64,000 nt of DNA from JADCRZ01 sp041751095 (lineage in GTDB: Bacteria > Bacteroidota > Bacteroidia > Chitinophagales > Chitinophagaceae): assembly GCA_041751095.1 (NCBI GenBank), contig JBGSYC010000138.1, forward strand, positions 48,124-112,123. The letters run 5' to 3'. This document shows, piece by piece, positions 53,085-62,794 of the stretch. The notes beneath the pieces are model-generated. The model did not search any database. It saw only the letters and a program-made list of their open reading frames with translations, and was not told the DNA's origin. The translations under genes and the position numbers were made by a program. Within the stretch, counting starts at the first letter, position 1; every line of letters begins with the position of its first letter.

Positions 53085-53513
53085 TCAATGTACCAGTAGT
53101 TGAGTAAATTTCTTCAATTCATCAACTTCAAGAGGAGAAAGTACTTCGTTATTATTATACTTAACTTTCAGAAACAATACTCTTTTATGCTGCGGATATT
53201 TTTCAAGAATGGCATCGATGAGCTGTCCACTCTTTACGTCCTTCTCAAACAAGGGCCTGGCTTCCGGCAGATCGGATTTATACCTCGTAGGCATTTTTTT
53301 TATGACCGCTTCAAGGGTTGCCAGTTTGCCTTGCGGTATCCCTTCTACAATGGATGCTTTACTGTATAAGCCCTGCAGTTGTTTTTTACTAAGGCTCCCC
53401 CGTTGTTGGTATTGTTTATACAAACTGATGATAAAGGATGAGACCGGGTATGCCACGATGCATTCTTCGAGGAGGTCGTTGATAATGTCTATGCCGGGTT
53501 TTTTGATACTCAT
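53085..53513 (-). CDS. Hypothetical helical protein
   Basis: 142 residues, no signal or membrane segment, nearly all alpha-helical by appearance. Segments such as SFIISLYKQYQQRGSLSKKQLQGLYSK (split here) suggest a helical repeat. SLSKKQLQGLYSKA recalls the region used by many small Bacteroidota hypotheticals and I cannot identify it further. A TAAATTTG box on the minus strand (53542-53549) lies 28 bases before the ATG. Confidence 0.55.
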   Translation of the reverse strand: MSIKKPGIDIINDLLEECIVAYPVSSFIISLYKQYQQRGSLSKKQLQGLYSKASIVEGIPQGKLATLEAVIKKMPTRYKSDLPEARPLFEKDVKSGQLIDAILEKYPQHKRVLFLKVKYNNNEVLSPLEVDELKKFTQLLVH

Positions 53514-53541
53514 TTTAAAATATCGTGCAATAATGAAAATA

Positions 53542-53549
53542 CAAATTTA
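53542..53549 (-). promoter_or_regulatory. -7 box before the hypothetical helical gene
   Basis: TAAATTTG on the minus strand is an exact TAnnTTTG. No -33 TTG is present at normal spacing. Confidence 0.3.
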
Positions 53550-53809
53550 ATGGATGTGACGCAAGTATGTTCTTACCATAGTGGTGAAACATTTCACAGG
53601 GGGCGTAACACGACGAGGATTTACTCAGAAACTTGAGTTTATGGTTCCCTTTCAGAACCTTTGTTGCAGCCCCTAAATACTGGTGAGCAATAAGAAAGGT
53701 TTTAAAGTATGATCAGTCCCCCCGGAATTTCCCCTTCTTCTCATACAATTGCATAAAATGTTTTTACATTTATACCCTCATCGTAACATTCATCATCAAT
53801 ACGTCAGAC

Positions 53810-54403
53810 ATGAAAGCACTCCTTTTATCAACCGTAATAGCAAGTATTTGCGTTGCCGCTTTAGCACAGGACAAAGTGCCTGCAAAGGAAATGCAGATAA
53901 AAATCGCCCTCATGGCAGCACCCCCGGATAAAAAAGACAGCGTGGCCGTTTATGGTTTTGATGAGGATAAAAAATTTATTTTGTTAAGGAAAGGACTCAA
54001 TGAATTGATCTGTGTTGCCGATGATCCGGCCCAGGCGGGTATGTCGGTGGCGTGTTATCACAAGGACCTGCACCCGTTTATGCAGCGTGGCCGCGAATTG
54101 AGAACACCGGGAAAGTCTGCCCAGGAAATATTTGACACCCGGGAGCAGGAAGTAAAGGCAGGAAAATTGGTGATGCCCAAACAGCCTTCTACCCTTTTTG
54201 TATTTTCATCAAAAGCAGAAGATTACAACCAGCAAACCGGAGAAGTAAAAAACGGATACCTGCGCTCGGTTATTTATATACCTTATGCCACCGCCCAAAG
54301 TACAGGGCTGCCGTTAAAACCGCAGGCGCCAGGCATGCCCTGGATCATGCATCCCGGAACGCACGGAGCTCATATTATGGTCAATCCTCCGGTAGTGAAA
54401 TAA
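53810..54403 (+). CDS. Secreted protein of unknown function
   Basis: 197 residues with a signal peptide (ALLLSTVIASICVAALAQ). The mature part is rich in Lys/Glu; near the end the striking motif GMPWIMHPGTHGAHIMV contains three histidines that could bind a metal. VAVYGFDEDKKFILLRKGLNELICVADD gives a beta-rich core. I do not recognise the family. It faces the sugar isomerase gene with only 16 bp between stops, so the two do not form an operon. Confidence 0.65.
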   Translation: MKALLLSTVIASICVAALAQDKVPAKEMQIKIALMAAPPDKKDSVAVYGFDEDKKFILLRKGLNELICVADDPAQAGMSVACYHKDLHPFMQRGRELRTPGKSAQEIFDTREQEVKAGKLVMPKQPSTLFVFSSKAEDYNQQTGEVKNGYLRSVIYIPYATAQSTGLPLKPQAPGMPWIMHPGTHGAHIMVNPPVVK

Positions 54404-54419
54404 TTTAATGATAGCCGCT

Positions 54420-55283
54420 TTAATCCGTTAAACTTTTTAGATAGGTCATGCTCTGGGGCACCTGCTCACGAATGCGTGAACTTTCGTCCTCTATAAAATA
54501 ATATTTTATTCCCACCTTTTTAGCAGCCCTTAAAATTTCGGGGATGTTGAGCTGACCCGTTCCCAAAGCCACATCGTTTTCGGTGGAGGTTCCGCCCGTA
54601 AGGTCGCCTTTGACACCTTTGCGCAAATCTTTCAAATGCATGAGTTTCCAGCGATTCGGGTATTTCAGTAAAAGCTTTGCGGGGTTCTGTCCGCCGTGAA
54701 ACACCCACATAATGTCCATTTCATATGAAACGAACTTGGGATCAGTATTTTTAACCATATAGTCAAAGAGGGTACCGCTTTGATAGGGGACGAACTCGTA
54801 GCCATGAGTGTGATAGCAGAATGTTATGCCTTTTTCTTTTAGTATTTTCCCGGCCCGGTTAAAATCGGCGACCGCTTTTTTAGCATCTTCAAGATTAAAT
54901 TCATTTTTATGCGGAATCCAGGCTGTCATCACATATGATGCGCCGATTATCTTCGCTTTTTCCGCTATTGCGGCCGGGTCTTTTACCAGTTCATCATAAC
55001 CTACGCCAACGGAAGGGCTTGTCATTCCGCGTTCGTCAAGCAATTTCCGAAAGGCTTCCGGGCTCATCCCTTCAGGATTCGTGCTGCTTTCCAGCACGGT
55101 TATGCCAAGCGATTTAATGGTATCAAGCGTAGCCCCTACATCCTTTTTCATGCTAAACCGGTAAGTATACGTTTGAACACCAGGTGTTTCAGGGAAAAGC
55201 GACTTGCCCTTTTGCGCCTGAATGACGTGTTGCATACCGAAACACATGATTGCACTAAAGCTGAGATAAAGTATTCTCTTCAT
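54420..55283 (-). CDS. Exported sugar phosphate isomerase/epimerase-like TIM barrel
   Basis: 287 residues with a Sec signal peptide (ILYLSFSAIMCFGMQHVIQA), unlike the Tat-type copies at 8.5 and 58.1 kb. The xylose-isomerase-like TIM barrel is seen in ITFCYHTHGYEFVP, VSYEMDIMWVFHGG, LMHLKDLRKG and YYFIEDESS, which supply the His, Glu and Asp metal ligands. The start VQTYTYRFSM fits the family. It probably acts on sugars or inositols in the periplasm. Confidence 0.8.
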   Translation of the reverse strand: MKRILYLSFSAIMCFGMQHVIQAQKGKSLFPETPGVQTYTYRFSMKKDVGATLDTIKSLGITVLESSTNPEGMSPEAFRKLLDERGMTSPSVGVGYDELVKDPAAIAEKAKIIGASYVMTAWIPHKNEFNLEDAKKAVADFNRAGKILKEKGITFCYHTHGYEFVPYQSGTLFDYMVKNTDPKFVSYEMDIMWVFHGGQNPAKLLLKYPNRWKLMHLKDLRKGVKGDLTGGTSTENDVALGTGQLNIPEILRAAKKVGIKYYFIEDESSRIREQVPQSMTYLKSLTD

Positions 55284-55478
55284 TCTATTGTTTTGTCTAA
55301 TGAATATAGGTAAATTTTTATAAAGGTATGCTTAAGGAAGAGGATACAGATGGTTATTTCAGGACAAATGGCCTAACGCACACGAATATGCGAGACAAGG
55401 AAACCCGTGTAACAGAAATTAAAGGCTACTCATAAAACAGTTACCGCTGCCCTGTTGCCATTGTGCAATATCCCTGAC

Positions 55479-56315
55479 CTAAAAAAGGGAAAGCTGCACA
55501 TGCGGATACAATTCCTGAGTACTCTTAGGACGGTTGTCAGCACTCGTATCCCCACTGATGAAGAAAAGTGGTGTTTCTGCGTACCTGGATGCCACGATCA
55601 CCTTCAAGCTGCCGGCATGATTGCTAAAGAGGTCATGAACAAGCTTCGGGCAGTTATTATTTTTAGAAAGATGCGATAGCAGCAGGTGACTCATAAAGGA
55701 TGGCCGGTGGTCTTTTACCAGTTGCAGCGCCTGCACATTGGAAAGATGTCCCCTGCCACCCATAATCCGCTTTTTCAGGTGATAAGGGTAGCTTCCGTTA
55801 GTCAACATGCCTACATCGTAATTACACTCGAGGAAAGCGGCATGGCACTGACTAAAGTGCCGGATCACCTGTTCGCATGAGAAACCAATGTCTGTGAATA
55901 CGCCCACCTTTACTGTTTTTGACGACACTACAAAACTATGCGGGTCGCAGGCGTCGTGAAACTTGGGGAAAGCGTTGACCACAAGAGAACCGACCTGCAC
56001 AGGTTCATAAGAGCGGAAATAAATCAGCAATCGGGAATCGACCGATAACCCGCTTTGCTTATGCGTACACTCGGTTATATAAACAGGCAACTGATATTTT
56101 TTCGCAAGAACAGGTATACCGGTAATATGATCTGCGTGTTCATGCGACACAAAAATGGCTTTTACCTTATCCATACTTAACCCAAGGCGAGCCATTCTTT
56201 TCCCGGTTTCCCGGCAGCAAATCCCGGCATCTACCAGGATGGCTTCCTGTTCGTTTCCGATATAATAGCAGTTTCCATTGCTACCCGAATTCAGGGAAGT
56301 GATAAATAATGACAT
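55479..56315 (-). CDS. MBL-fold hydrolase, WalJ/YycJ type
   Basis: 278 residues. The metallo-beta-lactamase motif H-x-H-x-D-H is His58-E-His60-A-Asp62-His63 in VSHEHADHITG. N-terminal TSLNSGSNGNCYYIG is the hallmark of the YycJ/WalJ branch, which comprises putative exonucleases linked to cell-division and DNA repair in Firmicutes. The C-terminal LLLSHLSKNNNCP supplies another metal ligand. Cytoplasmic. It should not be taken as a beta-lactamase. Confidence 0.85.
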   Translation of the reverse strand: MSLFITSLNSGSNGNCYYIGNEQEAILVDAGICCRETGKRMARLGLSMDKVKAIFVSHEHADHITGIPVLAKKYQLPVYITECTHKQSGLSVDSRLLIYFRSYEPVQVGSLVVNAFPKFHDACDPHSFVVSSKTVKVGVFTDIGFSCEQVIRHFSQCHAAFLECNYDVGMLTNGSYPYHLKKRIMGGRGHLSNVQALQLVKDHRPSFMSHLLLSHLSKNNNCPKLVHDLFSNHAGSLKVIVASRYAETPLFFISGDTSADNRPKSTQELYPHVQLSLF

Positions 56316-56562
56316 CAGTTAGCTTACGGGTAATTTAAAAACATTCAGGTTGACTTTGTAAGTAAAGACCAATGACAGGCTTCTACCAAAGCAGGAAGTT
56401 AAGAATTTCCATTCAGAACAGCCGGGTGATTATTAAAAGAACCATCGTGATATGATCATGTAAGCGTTGACATAATACGGAAAGGAGAATTACCTTGCAA
56501 TGATTTCTTTATCCATTTATATGGGAGGAATGTGCATCACTCATTTAAACACCTTGTAATTC

Positions 56563-57444
56563 GTGAATAACATCTATTTAACCGTTCTGATCTTTACCGC
56601 TCTTCTTTTATGGGGCAAATCCGCTCCCTGCCAGGATTCATTCAAGCCCGACTTTTCAGCTCCTCCGAAAATACCTGGCATGTCTTTAAACTGGCATGAC
56701 GAGTTTAATGACGAAGGCAAACCTGACCCGGCTTACTGGAAATATGAGAACGGATTGGTAAGAAACCAGGAACTGCAATGGTACCAGCCGGACAATGCAA
56801 ATTGTTCGAATGGACTCCTCGTGATCACCGGCGCCAGGCAGCAAAAAAAGAATCCGGGTTACGTCAAAGGAAGCAGCGACTGGCGTTTAAGCAGCGAAAA
56901 TACAGAGTACACGTCTGCAAGTATACAAACCCGCGGTCTGAAAGACTGGAAGTACGGACGCTTTATCATCCGGGCAAGAATTGATACATCCAAAGGCTCA
57001 TGGCCTGCGATATGGACACTGGGGGTCAGTGGCAGATGGCCTTCCAACGGCGAGATAGATATCATGGAATTTTACCGGATAAACGGTGTTCCTACGATAC
57101 TCGCCAACGTTGCCTGGGCCGGTAAAGAGCCGGGAAAAGCAACGTGGGATAATTTAAAGAAACCCCTTTCTGATTTTACTACACGTGACCGGGATTGGAC
57201 GAAGAAATTTCATACCTGGAGGATGGACTGGAATACCGATTCCATTAACCTGTACCTCGATGACGTACTACTCAATTCAACATTGGTTAGCCAGGCTATC
57301 AATGCAGATGGGGAAAACCCCTTCCTGCAACCGCATTATATTTTACTAAACCTTGCCATCGGAGCAAATGGAGATGACCCTTCACAGACCAGGTTTCCAA
57401 TAAAATTTGAAGTTGACTATGTAAGAATCTATCAGGAATCATAA
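56563..57444 (+). CDS. GH16 glucanase (laminarinase-type)
   Basis: 293 residues. A signal peptide (IYLTVLIFTALLLWGKSA) sits directly after the GTG start, which is therefore chosen. The GH16 active site is complete: Glu164-I-Asp166-I-M-Glu169 in NGEIDIMEFYR, with WPAIWTLG and TWRMDWNTDSINLYLDD around it. The beta-jelly-roll ends with KFEVDYVRIYQ. Family members cut beta-1,3- or beta-1,3-1,4-glucans; no carbohydrate-binding domain is attached. It is secreted to the periplasm or outside. Confidence 0.93.
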   Translation: MNNIYLTVLIFTALLLWGKSAPCQDSFKPDFSAPPKIPGMSLNWHDEFNDEGKPDPAYWKYENGLVRNQELQWYQPDNANCSNGLLVITGARQQKKNPGYVKGSSDWRLSSENTEYTSASIQTRGLKDWKYGRFIIRARIDTSKGSWPAIWTLGVSGRWPSNGEIDIMEFYRINGVPTILANVAWAGKEPGKATWDNLKKPLSDFTTRDRDWTKKFHTWRMDWNTDSINLYLDDVLLNSTLVSQAINADGENPFLQPHYILLNLAIGANGDDPSQTRFPIKFEVDYVRIYQES

Positions 57445-57449
57445 TGAAT

Positions 57450-57476
57450 AATGCTGCATGGTACGCCTGCAGCATT
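57450..57476 (+). terminator. Hairpin terminator between GH16 and a convergent gene
   Basis: AATGCTGC / GCAGCATT, a perfect 8-bp stem with an 11-base loop, is followed by TATTG; the flanks AATA and TATT extend it. It lies between two convergent stops. The T tract is short. Confidence 0.55.
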
Positions 57477-57506
57477 TATTGAAAAAAAGGTACAACGGTG
57501 GTTACC

Positions 57507-57989
57507 TCACGACTTTTCCCATTGCTTTTTTAAAGGATCCTCGATAGAACCCGGATCCTGTGCTTTATTCAACACTTCTTTCGGCAGCATTTTATTGGAA
57601 TCATTTGGATCATTGTCTGTATCGTCTGAAAAGGTTCTGAGGGTTTTCTTGAATATTTCTACAGATTGCATAAATTCTCCTATTGCGTTATCCGCGTACA
57701 CACCATACGCATCGATTAAAGTGCCTTTACATCCATCTTCTGTTTCAATAACATAACAAATGGACATGTCATCCGGATCTGAGGGTCCTTCAAACCTGTA
57801 AAAATTTACAGCCTTAACATCCTCAGGTTTGTATTCCCTGTTGTTGGTCAGGCAAAGCAGCTTCCCGTTTTCAACCTTGAACTGGTCTGTATAGCCCTCC
57901 TTATCGAGTTTATTGGTAAGCTTTTGAAGGTCGGACATGTATGTTAGTCTTTCGTTTGCTTCCTGTTCTGTATTTACTTCTGTTTGCAT
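57507..57989 (-). CDS. Small cytoplasmic conserved protein, often mislabelled PRPP synthetase
   Basis: 160 residues. The core QFKVENGKLLCL...YRFEGPSDPDDMSICYVIETEDGCKGTLIDAYGVY (split here) matches a family of about 100 residues that databases frequently call phosphoribosylpyrophosphate synthetase. It has no PRPP-binding motif or Prs fold, so that label should not be used. The end is Lys/Asp-rich, with DPGSIEDPLKKQWEKS typical of Bacteroidota stress-type proteins. Function unknown. Confidence 0.7.
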   Translation of the reverse strand: MQTEVNTEQEANERLTYMSDLQKLTNKLDKEGYTDQFKVENGKLLCLTNNREYKPEDVKAVNFYRFEGPSDPDDMSICYVIETEDGCKGTLIDAYGVYADNAIGEFMQSVEIFKKTLRTFSDDTDNDPNDSNKMLPKEVLNKAQDPGSIEDPLKKQWEKS

Positions 57990-58103
57990 AAATGATAAAT
58001 TTTTAATTGTGCCTGTATTATTTTATGGATTGCAATAAATGTTCCTTATCTACCTGTCGTATTACTAATTATCTTCACCAGGTAAAGTAATAATAAAAAA
58101 ATA

Positions 58104-59033
58104 ATGAACCGACGCCAGCTTCTAAAAATCTCCGGGGCCATTGCAGGCCTCGCCGTAGTTCCGCGATCAATCCTGTCAATCCCAAAAAACAATTTGCCTC
58201 CTGCCCACTTTACCTACTGCCTCAACATGGCTACTATCAGGGGCCACAAGCTCGGGTTTGCCAGGGAACTTGAAGTGGCCTCAAAGGCGGGCTTCCATGG
58301 AGTAGAGATATGGCTTGATTCCCTGCAAAATTACGTAACTAACGGCGGAGTGCTTAAAGATATAAAAAAACGGCTTGTTGATTTAGATCTCCGTGTTGAG
58401 GGAGCAATCGGGTTTGCCGAATGGATCATTGATGATGAAACACGCCGGGCCAAAGGGTTGGAACAACTAAAGCGGGAAATGGAGATGCTCTCCGTAATCG
58501 GGTGCAAAAGGATTGCCGCACCTCCGGCGGGCGCTACTACCGGCGCCTTAGTCGATTATAAGCTGGCTGCGGAACGTTACCGTGCTATTCTCGAACTGGG
58601 CGACCAGTCGGGGGTCGTGCCACACCTGGAGTTATGGGGTTTCGCGAAGAATTGCAGCAGGGTAAGCGAGGTGCTTTATATTGCGCTTGAAAGCGGCCAT
58701 CCGTCCGCAAGAGTGCTGCTCGATATATACCATTTGTACAAGGGAGGGTCAGGCATTGAAACACTGCCGTTAATAAACGCGCCCGCTGTTGAGATTCTAC
58801 ACATGAATGATTACCCTGCTAATAAACCCACTTCCGTTATCACCGATGCTGACCGCGTATACCCTGGCGACGGAGTTGCACCGATCCAACGAATTCTTCA
58901 GGTATTGAAATCCCCCGCGCGCCCGCTGGTACTTTCCATGGAAGTATTCAATAAAACTTATTACGCCCAGGACGCTTTACAGGTAGCCAGGACAGCTTTG
59001 TCGAAAATGCAGGCTGTAACAAAGCGTGTATAG
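58104..59033 (+). CDS. Tat-exported sugar phosphate isomerase/epimerase-like TIM barrel
   Basis: 309 residues. A twin-arginine start (NRRQLLKISGAIAGLAVV) precedes a xylose-isomerase-like TIM barrel: GFHGVEIWLDSLQNYV, VPHLELWGFAKN, ARVLLDIYHLYKGG, VEILHMNDYPANKP and PLVLSMEVFNKTYY provide the Glu, His and Asp metal ligands in order. It is the most complete of the three isomerase-like proteins in the window. The gene lies 190 bp before a TonB-like receptor on the same strand; joint function in sugar uptake and processing is possible. Confidence 0.83.
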   Translation: MNRRQLLKISGAIAGLAVVPRSILSIPKNNLPPAHFTYCLNMATIRGHKLGFARELEVASKAGFHGVEIWLDSLQNYVTNGGVLKDIKKRLVDLDLRVEGAIGFAEWIIDDETRRAKGLEQLKREMEMLSVIGCKRIAAPPAGATTGALVDYKLAAERYRAILELGDQSGVVPHLELWGFAKNCSRVSEVLYIALESGHPSARVLLDIYHLYKGGSGIETLPLINAPAVEILHMNDYPANKPTSVITDADRVYPGDGVAPIQRILQVLKSPARPLVLSMEVFNKTYYAQDALQVARTALSKMQAVTKRV

Positions 59034-59223
59034 ATTAATTTATGGTTATTATACTTTCGCTGAGGGCGCTACTAACATAAATAGCTCATGATATTCGTAG
59101 CTTGTTTACTTCCCCGGGGCAGCAATGATTTACTTTCCTATGATTTCGGGAGACACGTCGTTATTTTGAAGATCGCTATTTATCCGGGAGCAGGGCAATA
59201 ATACCCGTACAATCAACCTTCTT

Positions 59224-62025
59224 ATGAATGTTAATAAAGCTTTTCTGTGTGCCTTATGCGGCATCTCACTGTTTTTGTATGCAACCGCCCAGAATAGCAC
59301 CGGAATCTTAAAAGGTACGCTGAAGGACTCCCTGAATAAGCAGGTTCTTTCGCTTGCTACCGTTACGGTTTTTATTGCAAAAGATACTTCTATAGTTACT
59401 TACCGTTTGAGTGATGCTAACGGGAATTTCAAAATCCCTTCTCTTCCCCTTGATGTTCCGTGCAGGGTTCTTATAAGTTTTTCAGGATATAAGACCTTTC
59501 GTAAAGATTTTCTGCTAAGCAGGGAAAGTCAACAGCTCGATATGGAAACCATTTTACTTGCAAATGATCCACAGAACCTTGACGAAGCAGTAGTGCTTGC
59601 AGAACGTCCTCCGGTATCCATCAGGAAAGACACCATTGAATTCAATGCGAGCGCGTTTAAAACCCTTCCCAGTGCACTGGTGGAAGACCTTTTAAAAAAG
59701 CTTCCGGGTGTAGATGTGGATAATGACGGTAATATTATGGTTAAGGGCAAGCGGGTAAACAGGTTGCTGGTAGATGGCAAGGACTTTTTTGGCGGTGACC
59801 CCCAGATCGCCACGAAAAACCTGCCTGCCAATGTCGTCGATAAAGTGCAGGTGATGAATGACAAGGAGGAACTTGAAAGAAACCCTGATATGCCTGAATC
59901 GGAGATCGGACAGGTCATCAACATCAAACTGAAAAAAGCAATAAAAGAAGGGTGGTTTGGAAAAGCATACGCCGGCGCCGGAACGGACAAGCGGCATGAG
60001 ACGGGAGCCATTCTTAATATCTTCCGGGATACCACTCAGGTAAGCATTTTAGGGTATTCCAACAATATCAACAAACCGGGTTTTGGCATTAGCGACATAC
60101 AAAAAATCGGTGGCTTTCAAAGAAGCGGGGTGTCAAGTATGATGACTATAAATGACGGGGGCTTTGCACTTAATGGCGTGTCTTTCGGAGGAACCGGCCA
60201 GGGGTTACAACGGTCAACAGGTGGGGGAATAAATTTTAACAACCAGTATGGAAAGAAGCTTAAGCTGAACCTCCAATATTTTTATGGACAGATAAACAGT
60301 GAAATCACTACGCTGAGCAAACAGCAGCTATTTCTCGGAGATACCGTTTTATCTTCACAAGGCCTGAGCAGGTCTGATAATGTAAGTATGACTCACCGTA
60401 TTGCAGGGACTGTGGTGTGGAAAATGGACTCATTGACAACACTCACTTTCCGCCCGGGAGTTACCTTATCCAGGAACCGGAATTTTGCTGAAGGAACCAC
60501 AGCTACTGAACAAAATTTCAAGGGAAGGATCAATAACAGCAATACTGCCAGTAAGGGAGTATTTAACTATGGTAGTTACTCCTATAACCTGTACCTGAAT
60601 AAAGTTTTTAAAAAGAAGGGAAGAAACCTTACGCTTTCTTCTGATCTTACCATTGGGAACAACGACAACGATAATTTTAACGACGGAGTGTATGCCATTT
60701 ACAATACGGGTGTGCGGCAGGATAGCCTGGTAAACCAGCTTAGGTCTACCGGAGGTGAAAATGTACGCGGCAGCACCAATCTTTCTTTTGCAGAACAGTT
60801 AAGTAAAAAATTGACCCTAAGGGTAAGTCACAGGTTAGAATACCTCGGAGAGAACAATGACATCAATTTTTTCAGTAAGGACGCAATCAGTGGCAAATAC
60901 GACCAATTTAATCAGGTCTTTTCTAACACCATTACCAGGGTTGGATCGAAAAACACTTCAACAGCTTCGATTGGATACAGAAACAAGAAATTTTTTATAA
61001 ATCCAGGTGTTAATTATTTAACTGCTTCATTTAATAACCACTTCTCAAAAAATCCTTCCATAAACCAGCGATTTGATTTTGTATATCCTTCGATGGAAAT
61101 AAGTTGGGGAAGTTTAAGTTTTAACTACCGCGCAGACATTCGGGAACCGGGAGCCAATGAGCTGCAACAAGTCATCGACATCAGCAACAGGTTTTACCAG
61201 CAGTTTGGAAATCCGGAACTAAAACCGGCGTTTTCTCACAACCTTAGCCTGAACGTATATAAGTTTAATCCAAAAACGAGCAACTCTTATTCAGTGTATG
61301 TGAGTGGAAATTTTAGTGATAATGCCGTTATCCGAGAAACAACGATTGACCAGAATGGCATCCGGACAACAAGACCGGTAAATGTTGATGGAACTTACCA
61401 ATTCGATGCTTTTCTTAATTATAATTACCAGTACAAGCTCAATAAGGATTTTAGGCTAACGTTGCGGCCTTCCGTTTTTTCAAATTACAGCAACACGATC
61501 ATCTCGGTGAACAGGAACATGAGTGCGCAGACTAATTTCAGTATTAATCCTTCCTTTTCTCTCGGACTCAATTATAAAGATAAAATTGAGTTTAACCAGC
61601 GTTATAGCCAACGCTACCGGCAAACAATCAATGAAAACAAGACTGCTTACCCGGATATTGCTGTGCTTAGCCATTCAATCGAATCTGAGGTAGTGATCCG
61701 CCTGCCAAAGCACGTAGTTTGGGAAAACCTGATCAATTACAATTATAACCCGCAGGTTGCGCCCGGAATAAGAAAGTCCGCCGTGAGATGGAATGCGGGA
61801 GTTAGTTATCTTTTCCTGAAAGAGGATCGGGGTCAGGTAAAGCTATCTGTGTATGACCTGCTTAATCAAAACATCACCGTGTACAGGAATACAAGCGAAA
61901 ATTCCATTTCTGATGTACAGACAACCACGCTTACGCGGTATTTCATGGTAACCTTTATCTACAATCTTAGAAATTTTACGGGCGGTAAAGTCGGTGGTAA
62001 AGACAGATCGATGTTCTTTTTCTAA
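59224..62025 (+). CDS. Large outer-membrane beta-barrel protein (TonB-receptor-like)
   Basis: 933 residues. A signal peptide (FLCALCGISLFLYATA) is followed by a carboxypeptidase-regulatory-like domain (TGILKGTLKDSLNKQVLSL...DANGNFKIPSLPL). A plug-like segment (VEDLLKKLPGVDVDNDGNI...VNRLLVDGKDFFGGDPQIA, split here) then leads into a long C-terminal beta-barrel rich in alternating aromatic and polar residues. This is the OMP_b-brl_3/TonB-dependent-receptor group common in Bacteroidota, where most copies have no SusD partner. None is here. The last residue is Phe (RSMFFF), as expected for barrel insertion by BAM. Confidence 0.9.
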   Translation: MNVNKAFLCALCGISLFLYATAQNSTGILKGTLKDSLNKQVLSLATVTVFIAKDTSIVTYRLSDANGNFKIPSLPLDVPCRVLISFSGYKTFRKDFLLSRESQQLDMETILLANDPQNLDEAVVLAERPPVSIRKDTIEFNASAFKTLPSALVEDLLKKLPGVDVDNDGNIMVKGKRVNRLLVDGKDFFGGDPQIATKNLPANVVDKVQVMNDKEELERNPDMPESEIGQVINIKLKKAIKEGWFGKAYAGAGTDKRHETGAILNIFRDTTQVSILGYSNNINKPGFGISDIQKIGGFQRSGVSSMMTINDGGFALNGVSFGGTGQGLQRSTGGGINFNNQYGKKLKLNLQYFYGQINSEITTLSKQQLFLGDTVLSSQGLSRSDNVSMTHRIAGTVVWKMDSLTTLTFRPGVTLSRNRNFAEGTTATEQNFKGRINNSNTASKGVFNYGSYSYNLYLNKVFKKKGRNLTLSSDLTIGNNDNDNFNDGVYAIYNTGVRQDSLVNQLRSTGGENVRGSTNLSFAEQLSKKLTLRVSHRLEYLGENNDINFFSKDAISGKYDQFNQVFSNTITRVGSKNTSTASIGYRNKKFFINPGVNYLTASFNNHFSKNPSINQRFDFVYPSMEISWGSLSFNYRADIREPGANELQQVIDISNRFYQQFGNPELKPAFSHNLSLNVYKFNPKTSNSYSVYVSGNFSDNAVIRETTIDQNGIRTTRPVNVDGTYQFDAFLNYNYQYKLNKDFRLTLRPSVFSNYSNTIISVNRNMSAQTNFSINPSFSLGLNYKDKIEFNQRYSQRYRQTINENKTAYPDIAVLSHSIESEVVIRLPKHVVWENLINYNYNPQVAPGIRKSAVRWNAGVSYLFLKEDRGQVKLSVYDLLNQNITVYRNTSENSISDVQTTTLTRYFMVTFIYNLRNFTGGKVGGKDRSMFFF

Positions 62026-62150
62026 AAATTCAGGAGTGCCAAAAAAGGATTATGCAGACCAATGGAAGTAACCTGCCTGTCTTTTAAAAATTTAAACCAG
62101 CACTTTTGAGTACCTGATGGTATCATATTTAATTTCCACCTGATCCCAAA

Positions 62151-62187
62151 CAAACAAAGGTTCCAACTGAATTGAAACCCTTGTTTG
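62151..62187 (-). terminator. Terminator after dinB-family gene
   Basis: Read on the minus strand the two 18-base arms pair completely if three G-U wobbles are allowed, whereas the plus strand has three mismatches. It starts 22 bases past the DinB stop and ends with CCTTTGTTTG. Confidence 0.6.
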
Positions 62188-62208
62188 CATTTTATATGTG
62201 CGGTATGA

Positions 62209-62706
62209 TCACATAGATGGTTCATCTGCGCTGGGCCCATAGCTTCCTGGTATTGGTATATCCAACAGCCTTAAATACACCCCCAGCTGTGCACGATGGT
62301 GTACAATCTGGCAGTATGTCATCCTTATTACTTCGGCCTTTGAAGAAGTGCTGTGAATCTGCTCTCCCGTTCGTAACGTCCATGGTTCAGAGAGCTGATC
62401 TTCGGAAGCCTGAGCCAGATGCGTTTTGCCGTCCTCCAAAGACCTCTCATACAAACCAATCAGTTCCCTGGTGTTGTTGATAATTTCAGGATCATAAGGC
62501 ATGGTGGCAAAATCAAGTTCATTTGTAGTAAGTGTTACGGTAACCCATCCGGGCAACTCAGCAATATGGGTTGTCAGTTGCCTGATGGTCATACTTTTCG
62601 GATGGGGTTTCCAGTCGTATTTATCATCAGGCACACGTTCCAGCATTTTCCGTGTAGTTTGAGCTTCCTGCTCCATTTCCTTTAAGAACATTGGGATGAT
62701 TAACAT
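62209..62706 (-). CDS. DinB-family four-helix protein
   Basis: 165 residues. The four-helix-bundle metal-binding features are visible: IRQLTTHIAELPGWV (first His), the LDF region and a C-terminal MTYCQIVHHRAQLGVYLR segment with the paired histidines. DinB-superfamily proteins bind nickel or zinc and are thiol-dependent transferases or hydrolases; they are not the DinB polymerase. It lies 88 bp after a WYL regulator on the same strand and is the usual partner of such regulators, so co-regulation is likely. Confidence 0.85.
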   Translation of the reverse strand: MLIIPMFLKEMEQEAQTTRKMLERVPDDKYDWKPHPKSMTIRQLTTHIAELPGWVTVTLTTNELDFATMPYDPEIINNTRELIGLYERSLEDGKTHLAQASEDQLSEPWTLRTGEQIHSTSSKAEVIRMTYCQIVHHRAQLGVYLRLLDIPIPGSYGPSADEPSM

Positions 62707-62794
62707 AGCTGATGTTTTTGTTTAGATACAAAGAAACAGGACGTGACTGACAACCCTATGTCAGTGACTTCGTAGAATCTAAAATAAATTTACT

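Noticed and set aside
55479..56315. Metallo-beta-lactamase resistance gene
   Set aside because: It has the WalJ/YycJ N-terminal signature and no signal peptide, so it is a cytoplasmic MBL-fold hydrolase.
57507..57989. Phosphoribosylpyrophosphate synthetase
   Set aside because: The common database label has no support: length, motifs and fold elements of Prs are absent.
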